Shown: piece by piece, positions 15,646-20,123 of the stretch
How the letters are laid out: each line of letters begins with the position of its first letter
Position numbering within the stretch: the stretch's first letter is position 1
DNA from: Lachnoanaerobaculum sanguinis
Lineage (GTDB): Bacteria > Bacillota > Clostridia > Lachnospirales > Lachnospiraceae
Assembly (NCBI RefSeq): GCF_033242365.1
Contig: NZ_BTHK01000027.1
Span: forward strand, 1-20,123
Length of the DNA: 20,123 nucleotides
Reading direction: 5' to 3'
The notes under the pieces: generated by a model
Databases searched by the model: none
Seen by the model: only the letters and a program-made list of their open reading frames with translations
Told to the model about the DNA's origin: nothing
Program-made: the position numbers and the translations under genes

Positions 15646-16604
15646 TGGCAGGCAAATTTAATGTTTCATCATCTCCTCATGTAAGGGATAATTCATCCAC
15701 AGCAAATATCATGAAGGATGTTTGTATTGCAATGATACCTACTTTGGCATTCGGTTGCTTCCAGTTCGGTTTATCTGCGCTTATCGTGGTTATATGTACA
15801 GTTCTTGCATGTGTACTTGCTGAATATTTATACGAAAAAATAATGAATAAGCCTGTAACTATCGGAGATTTTTCCGCTGTGGTTACCGGACTTATATTGG
15901 CTCTTAATATGCCGCCTCAGATTCCTGTTTGGATGCCTATACTTGGCGGTGTATTTGCAATAATTGTTGTAAAGCAGCTTTACGGCGGACTTGGACAAAA
16001 CTTTATGAATCCGGCTTTGGCTGCAAGATGCTTTATGCTTATATCATTTGCCGGAAGTATGACAAATTTCAGCTCTGTGGCTATGAACTATGATTCATCA
16101 TCTACACCTACGCCTCTTGCTTTCTTAAAGGCAAAGGGAATTGCAGATGCACTTGAGCAGTATGATCTTGTAAATATTTTCCTCGGTAGGATACCGGGAA
16201 CAATAGGAGAGGTTTCAACCATAGCTTTACTTATCGGTGCAATTTATCTTGTGGTAAGAAAGGTTATTTCTCTTAGAATACCGCTTATATATATTGCTAC
16301 AGTGGCTGTATTTGTATTCTTATTCGGTGATCACAATCCTACAACTGTTTTATACCATGTGCTCAGCGGCGGTCTTATATTCGGTGCGTTCTTTATGGCA
16401 ACAGATTATGTAAGCAGTCCTGTTACAAAAATGGGACAGGTGTATTTTGCAATATTTATCGGTATACTTACAGGTTTATTCAGATTATTCGGCGGCAATG
16501 CTGAGGGAGTTTCCTATGCTATCATTATCGGTAATGTAGTGGCTCCGCTTATAGAGAAGGCGACATTGCCGAAGGCATTTGGAAGGGAGGCAAAGAAGGC
16601 ATGA
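15645..16604 (+). CDS. rnfD: Rnf complex subunit RnfD
   Basis: This 319-residue integral membrane protein has about eight to ten hydrophobic segments and NqrB/RnfD motifs: NMPPQIPVWMPILGG, KQLYGGLGQNFMNPA and MATDYVSSPVT. RnfD carries covalent FMN on a Thr in an (S)GATPL-like motif. The corresponding stretch here is STPTPLA, with Thr156 the likely site; the usual Gly-Ala is not conserved. A flavin transferase (ApbE) would be needed and is not in the window. GGAGGGGAAAT precedes the TAATG start, and the stop overlaps rnfG by 4 bases. Confidence 0.96.
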   Translation: MAGKFNVSSSPHVRDNSSTANIMKDVCIAMIPTLAFGCFQFGLSALIVVICTVLACVLAEYLYEKIMNKPVTIGDFSAVVTGLILALNMPPQIPVWMPILGGVFAIIVVKQLYGGLGQNFMNPALAARCFMLISFAGSMTNFSSVAMNYDSSSTPTPLAFLKAKGIADALEQYDLVNIFLGRIPGTIGEVSTIALLIGAIYLVVRKVISLRIPLIYIATVAVFVFLFGDHNPTTVLYHVLSGGLIFGAFFMATDYVSSPVTKMGQVYFAIFIGILTGLFRLFGGNAEGVSYAIIIGNVVAPLIEKATLPKAFGREAKKA

Positions 16605-17212
16605 AAAAACAATCAGGATTTGTAAAAGATGCGATTATTTTATTTGCTATAACCCTTATTTCGGGCCTTGTATTGGGATTTGTATACGATATAACTAAGG
16701 CTCCTATAGCGGCTGCGGCAAAGGCGGCAAAGAATGAGGCTTATGCTGTTGTTTTCCCTGAGGCTAAGGATTTTGAGGAGAATGAAGCCGATACGGCAAA
16801 GATAGCGGAGACTGCAGACGAAATTGCAGGTAAGGGCTTCGGACATTCAAATATTGATGAAGTTGTTACCGCAAAGGATGAGTCGGGAAATAATATAGGC
16901 AGAGTTATAACATCAACATCAAAAGACGGATATAACGGTACGGTACAAATATCCGTAGGCATAAAGTCTGACGGTACTGTGGTCGGAATAACATTCCTTA
17001 CACTTGAAGAGACACCGGGTCTTGGTATGAGAGCGGCGGAAGCGTCTTTCTACGGTCAGTATGCAAATAAAAATACAAAAGAATTCAAGCTTGTAAAGGG
17101 TGCTGCAGGTGCAGATGATGAGATATCGGCTATAAGCGGATCTACCATCACAAGTACAGCTGTTACCAATGCTGTCAATGCAGCGCTTTACTTTAATTCA
17201 ATATTGGAATAA
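16601..17212 (+). CDS. rnfG: Rnf complex subunit RnfG
   Basis: This 203-residue protein has one N-terminal membrane segment (about 10-28) and an extracytoplasmic FMN-binding domain. The C-terminal motif ISGSTITS corresponds to the family's SGATxTS flavinylation site, placing the covalently FMN-bound Thr at residue 182; Ser replaces the usual Ala. LEETPGLGMRA is also typical of RnfG/NqrC. It passes electrons between Rnf flavins and the membrane subunits. The start overlaps rnfD by 4 bases. The middle (about 40-85) is rich in Ala, Glu and Asp. Confidence 0.96.
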   Translation: MKKQSGFVKDAIILFAITLISGLVLGFVYDITKAPIAAAAKAAKNEAYAVVFPEAKDFEENEADTAKIAETADEIAGKGFGHSNIDEVVTAKDESGNNIGRVITSTSKDGYNGTVQISVGIKSDGTVVGITFLTLEETPGLGMRAAEASFYGQYANKNTKEFKLVKGAAGADDEISAISGSTITSTAVTNAVNAALYFNSILE

Positions 17213-17221
17213 GGAGGAAAT

Positions 17222-18037
17222 ATGAACAAGAGTTTAGAGCGTTTATATAACGGTATATTCAGAGAAAATCCTACCTTTGTTCTGATGTTAGGTATGTGTC
17301 CTACACTTGCGGTTACAACATCTGTAGTAAATGCTATAGGTATGGGACTTTCTACAACAGCCGTTTTGATGTTTTCAAATTTAATTATTTCTGCAATGAG
17401 AAATATAATACCTGACAGAGTGAGAATCCCTGCGTTTATAGTTATCGTTGCATCTTTGGTTACGGTAGTACAGCTTTTGATGCAGGGTTACACACCTGAA
17501 CTTTATAAATCACTCGGTATTTATATACCGCTTATAGTTGTTAACTGTATTATTCTTGGTAGAGCGGAGAGTTATGCTTCAAAGAATCCTGCAATTCCGT
17601 CTTTCTTTGACGGAATTGGAATGGGAATCGGATTTACGCTTTCACTTTCCTGCATAGCTTTTGTAAGAGAGCTTATCGGTGCCGGAACTATATTTAAGGG
17701 ACTTATTGCTTTACCTAACAATAATCAGATAATACCTACCGATTTTACTATTTCAATACTTGTACTTGCTCCGGGTGCATTCTTTGTACTTGCACTTTTG
17801 TCGGCTTTGCAAAATTACTTTAAGGCTCCAAGTGCTACAAATACAGGTATGTCATCCGACATAGCATGTGGCGGAAACTGTTCGGCATGCTTTGGTGAAA
17901 GTAAGGCACACAATCACAATGCTATTGATAAGGATATAGAAGAAAAGGAACTTGAGGCAAAGAGAAAGAAAGAAGAGGCTCTTGCTAAGGCAAAGGCTGA
18001 GAAAGAAAATGCAGCTAATGCAGGGGAGGGTAAATAA
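17222..18037 (+). CDS. rnfE: Rnf complex subunit RnfE with Cys-containing, charged C-terminal extension
   Basis: Residues 1 to about 205 are a normal RnfE/NqrD membrane subunit with about six hydrophobic segments (NPTFVLMLGMCPTLAVTT, LGIYIPLIVVNCIILGRAE, DGIGMGIGFTLSL). Family members often end near here. This protein continues to 271 residues with CGGNCSAC (Cys216, Cys220, Cys223), a KAHNHN segment, and about 40 Glu/Lys/Ala-rich residues likely to form a charged helix. With RnfA it forms the inverted-topology membrane pair. GGAGG lies just before the ATG, and the rnfA start overlaps the stop by 1 base. The family call is secure; the role of the tail is unknown. Confidence 0.95.
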   Translation: MNKSLERLYNGIFRENPTFVLMLGMCPTLAVTTSVVNAIGMGLSTTAVLMFSNLIISAMRNIIPDRVRIPAFIVIVASLVTVVQLLMQGYTPELYKSLGIYIPLIVVNCIILGRAESYASKNPAIPSFFDGIGMGIGFTLSLSCIAFVRELIGAGTIFKGLIALPNNNQIIPTDFTISILVLAPGAFFVLALLSALQNYFKAPSATNTGMSSDIACGGNCSACFGESKAHNHNAIDKDIEEKELEAKRKKEEALAKAKAEKENAANAGEGK

Positions 18038-18612
18038 TGACTCAACTGATTTTACTTTTAATTAGTGCGGCACTGGTAAACAATGTAGTGCTTAGCAGAT
18101 TTTTGGGACTTTGTCCTTTCCTCGGTGTATCAAAAAAGACTGAAACTTCTGTAGGTATGGGTGCTGCGGTTATATTCGTTATCACTCTCTCAAGTATGGC
18201 GGCCAGCCTTATTTATACACATATTTTGATTCCGCTTAAACTTGAGTATTTGCAGACTATTGTATTTATTCTTGTTATAGCGGCTTTGGTACAGTTTGTT
18301 GAGATGGTATTAAAGAAAAATATGCCTTCACTTTATGAGGCTCTGGGTGTATACCTTCCTCTTATTACAACCAACTGTGCTGTTTTGGGTGTTGCTCTTG
18401 ACAATGTTGCAAAGGAATACAATTTTGCACAAAGCCTTGTGTACGGAGTAGGTACTGCAAGCGGATTTGCTTTGGCTATAGTATTGCTTTCAGGTGTCAG
18501 AGAGAAAATTGAAAATAATGATATACCTCATGTAGTATCAGGTATGCCTATTGTACTTATTACAGCAGGTCTTATGGCAATTGCCTTTACCGGATTCTCG
18601 GGACTTATTTAG
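18037..18612 (+). CDS. rnfA: Rnf complex subunit RnfA
   Basis: This 191-residue membrane protein has about six hydrophobic segments and the RnfA/NqrE motifs: ALVNNVVLSRFLGLCPFLGVS near the start and ALGVYLPLITTNCAVLGVAL in the middle. Length is normal for the family. With RnfE it forms the membrane core, which is thought to hold an iron-sulfur centre between conserved cysteines such as those in GLCPF and TNCAV. The start is a TAATG overlap with rnfE. GGAGG after its stop serves rnfB. Confidence 0.97.
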   Translation: MTQLILLLISAALVNNVVLSRFLGLCPFLGVSKKTETSVGMGAAVIFVITLSSMAASLIYTHILIPLKLEYLQTIVFILVIAALVQFVEMVLKKNMPSLYEALGVYLPLITTNCAVLGVALDNVAKEYNFAQSLVYGVGTASGFALAIVLLSGVREKIENNDIPHVVSGMPIVLITAGLMAIAFTGFSGLI

Positions 18613-18623
18613 GAGGAAAGAAT

Positions 18624-19439
18624 ATGAATGGAGTAATTATTGCGGCGGCAGTAGTTGGTATAGTCGGCATTCTTATTGGTCTCCTACTTGGAGTTGCCAG
18701 TGAGAAGTTTAAAGTGGAAGTGGATGAAAAAGAAATAGCTGTAAGAGATGCATTACCCGGAAACAACTGTGGTGGTTGCGGATATCCCGGTTGTGACGGC
18801 CTTGCAAAAGCTATTGCGGCAGGTGAAGCACCTGTAAATAAATGTCCTGTAGGTGGAGCGCCTGTAGCTGAAATTATCGGTGAGATAATGGGAGTAAGTG
18901 CAGGTGAGGCCATAAAGCAGGTTGCATTTGTAAAATGTAAGGGAACTTGTGATAAAACAAAACAAAACTTTACATATTTCGGTATCACAGATTGTAATTC
19001 AGCTATGAATGTTCCCGGACAGGGTGGTAAAGCCTGTAGCTACGGATGTATGGGATTCGGATCATGTGTAAGAGCTTGTGAGTTTGATTCTATACATATA
19101 GTAGACGGCATTGCATTGGTGGACAGAGAGAAATGTGTAGCATGTGGAAAATGTGTTGAGGCCTGTCCTAAGAAACTTATAGACTTGGTACCTTATGAGA
19201 CATTTACTTTTGTACAGTGTAATTCACAGGATAAGGGTAAAGCTGTCAAAGAGGTATGTGAGGTTGGTTGTATTGCATGTACCATGTGTGTAAAGGCTTG
19301 TGAGGATGATGCAATCCATATGAACGGAAATGTAGCGCTGATAGACTATTCCAAATGTACAAATTGCGGAAAATGTGCGGCAAAGTGCCCAACTAAGGTT
19401 ATACAAGTTGTTGACGGAAAAATTGCAATGACTGCATAA
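18624..19439 (+). CDS. rnfB: Rnf complex subunit RnfB, polyferredoxin type
   Basis: This 271-residue protein has an N-terminal membrane anchor (about 3-26) and the Fe-S domain NNCGGCGYPGC (Cys49, Cys52, Cys57) closed by Cys74. Four ferredoxin-like cysteine clusters follow: CSYGCMGFGSCVRAC, CVACGKCVEACP (from Cys171), CEVGCIACTMCVKAC and CTNCGKCAAKCP (from Cys245). Extra cysteines lie between the first domain and these (KCKGTC, DCNSA). This is the longer clostridial RnfB rather than the two-cluster proteobacterial form. RnfB is the entry point for electrons from reduced ferredoxin. It is the last gene of the operon, 11 bases after rnfA, with AGGAGGAA before the ATG, and a terminator follows. 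Confidence 0.97.
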   Translation: MNGVIIAAAVVGIVGILIGLLLGVASEKFKVEVDEKEIAVRDALPGNNCGGCGYPGCDGLAKAIAAGEAPVNKCPVGGAPVAEIIGEIMGVSAGEAIKQVAFVKCKGTCDKTKQNFTYFGITDCNSAMNVPGQGGKACSYGCMGFGSCVRACEFDSIHIVDGIALVDREKCVACGKCVEACPKKLIDLVPYETFTFVQCNSQDKGKAVKEVCEVGCIACTMCVKACEDDAIHMNGNVALIDYSKCTNCGKCAAKCPTKVIQVVDGKIAMTA

Positions 19440-19449
19440 TATTGATTTT

Positions 19450-19485
19450 AAAAGGGGAGTTTAGATATCTGAGCTCCTCTTTTTT
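19450..19485 (+). terminator. Terminator of the rnf operon
   Basis: AAAAGGGGAG (19450-19459) pairs with CTCCTCTTTT (19474-19483) with one G-U pair. The stem extends inward through TTAGA/TCTGA-type pairing, and a T run follows. Confidence 0.85.
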
Positions 19486-19570
19486 AGTAGAAGAATAGAA
19501 CTGTGAAAATAGTTTCAATGCTTTGGTATAAAATTTATAAGTATAAAACTTTATTTAGTATTTCAGACAC

Positions 19571-19701
19571 AAAAAAACCACCTTGGGAATAGGTGGTTTT
19601 AACATTTTTAGGGGGGCCGGACAGTTAAACTGTCCGGTATGAGTATGAAAAAGCTTTGTAGTTCCAGTAATTCTGAAACCTGCACTAGCCATCGCTAATG
19701 C
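19571..19701 (-). ncRNA. Candidate structured RNA of about 130 nt with its own terminator
   Basis: Read on the minus strand there are four hairpins in order. H1 is GCATTAGC / loop GATG / GCTAGTGC (19701-19682). H2 is GGTTTCAG / AATTA / CTGGAACT (19680-19660). H3 is CCGGACAGTT / A / AACTGTCCGG (19637-19617), perfect. H4 is AAAACCACCT / ATTCCCA / AGGTGGTTTT (19600-19574), followed by more T on the minus strand, like a terminator. H1 and H2 contain three pairs that are G-U on the minus strand but A-C mismatches on the plus strand, which favours minus-strand RNA. A possible -10 (TATAAG, 19708-19703) and -35 (TAGACA, 19730-19725) at 16-base spacing exist, but they would start transcription slightly inside H1, so the promoter is uncertain. 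It is not 6S, SRP, tmRNA or a riboswitch that I can recognise. A mobile palindromic repeat is the main alternative. Confidence 0.5.
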
Positions 19702-20031
19702 TCTTATAATATAAAAAATAATTGTGTCTATATTATGGAAAAAATATAAAAAAAATATAAAGAAAGAAAATAATAAATAAAAAACAAAGCTTATGTATTT
19801 ATAAAAAATTTAGGTTACAAAAACACGGATTTTAGACAAAAATTTCTGTTTATTATTCAGAAAAAATGGAATAGGGGCCATAACAAATATGCATACCGGA
19901 GTTTTAGAAAGGGCTTAGAAATGAATTAGACATATATTGATATATAGATTATGATAGGAAAGTATTAGGGGTATTTAAGCCTTTGTGCCATGTCAAGCAT
20001 AAATGATTATGTCCCAAAATAATTAATTTAT

Positions 20032-20054
20032 AAGCCCCCACAAAGGGGCTTTTA
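20032..20054. terminator. Hairpin at the end of the right-edge gene, possibly bidirectional terminator
   Basis: AAGCCCC (20032-20038) and GGGGCTT (20046-20052) form a 7-bp stem with a short T run on the plus strand. It lies just past the stop of the minus-strand frame at 20055. On the minus strand the tail is only TT followed by ATAAATT, so termination in that direction would be weaker. Confidence 0.5.
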
Positions 20055-20123
20055 TTATGCGCTTTTTACGTCGTCTTCAATTCTGTGTGGCTGTGAATGT
20101 GCAAATTTATTAAAGGCCTCTAA
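20055..20123 (-). CDS. C-terminal end of an unidentified gene (cut by window edge)
   Basis: On the minus strand an open frame enters from the right edge and reads 22 codons before a TAA at 20057-20055. It ends FAHSQPHRIEDDVKSA, a plausible soluble C-terminus. A hairpin follows directly after the stop, as expected at a gene end. The codons look less AT-biased than the neighbouring intergenic DNA. The stretch is too short to identify a family, and chance is not excluded. Confidence 0.5.
   Translation of the reverse strand, partial: LEAFNKFAHSQPHRIEDDVKSA

Larger units (their letters stand above)
19486..20054. other. Gene-poor region after the rnf operon
   Basis: No convincing ORF is present. 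It holds the four-hairpin element at 19571-19701, a very AT-rich tract (about 19705-19830) and a hairpin at 20032-20054. On the plus strand an extended -10-like TGGTATAAA (19533-19541) has no good -35 box and no gene to serve. From 19830 to 20030 I see only short inverted repeats. Confidence 0.5.

Noticed and set aside
19555..19692. Minus-strand 45-codon ORF beginning MASAGFRITGTTK
   Set aside because: It lies across all four hairpins of the RNA candidate, ends beyond the terminator-like stem and has no ribosome binding site. The RNA structure explains the region better.
1..20123. CRISPR array, tRNA or rRNA genes
   Set aside because: No regularly spaced repeats, no tRNA cloverleaf and no rRNA-like conserved sequence were seen on either strand.

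Overview
The window looks like the chromosome of a low-GC anaerobic member of the Clostridia, most likely Lachnospiraceae. The pointers are a complete rnfCDGEAB operon in the clostridial order, a DegV-family lipid-binding protein, a clostridial-type galactokinase homologue, AT-rich coding with strong GGAGG-type ribosome binding sites, and BspA-like leucine-rich repeats. The species call is an inference from gene content only.

The window has three parts. (1) Positions 1 to about 6260 are accessory sequence. The N-terminal 97 codons of an IS1634-like transposase run off the left edge on the minus strand, with a good promoter. A BspA-type LRR surface protein follows, then a tandem family of small membrane-anchored proteins: four intact copies (2596, 3320, 4213 and 5607) and two decayed copies (about 2297-2450 and 3993-4193), plus one unrelated lipoprotein (5001). 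I recognise no known domain in the tandem family. The stretch is visibly richer in A+T and in ATA codons than the rest of the window. (2) Positions 6300 to 13870 are housekeeping: degV with its own promoter and a long palindrome at its transcription start; a terminator; a probable operon galK-like / DUF4190-like membrane protein / nrdR / yqeG-like phosphatase / aroE / aroQ with overlapping or closely spaced genes; efp with its own promoter and terminator; and argS with its terminator. (3) Positions 13870 to 19490 hold the Rnf ferredoxin:NAD+ oxidoreductase operon. It has a long leader with two tiny ORFs and an extended -10 promoter, and ends at a strong terminator.

The last 640 bases hold no full gene. 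They contain a compact run of four hairpins (19571-19701). G-U wobbles and a terminal U run point to a minus-strand structured RNA of about 130 nt that I cannot name. A likely C-terminal end of a minus-strand gene enters from the right edge.

Metabolically, Rnf couples ferredoxin oxidation to NAD+ reduction and pumps ions across the membrane. AroE and AroQ serve the shikimate pathway, NrdR controls ribonucleotide reductase genes, and EF-P and ArgS serve translation. The best candidates for something undescribed are the tandem membrane-protein array with its degraded copies, and the structured RNA candidate downstream of rnfB.
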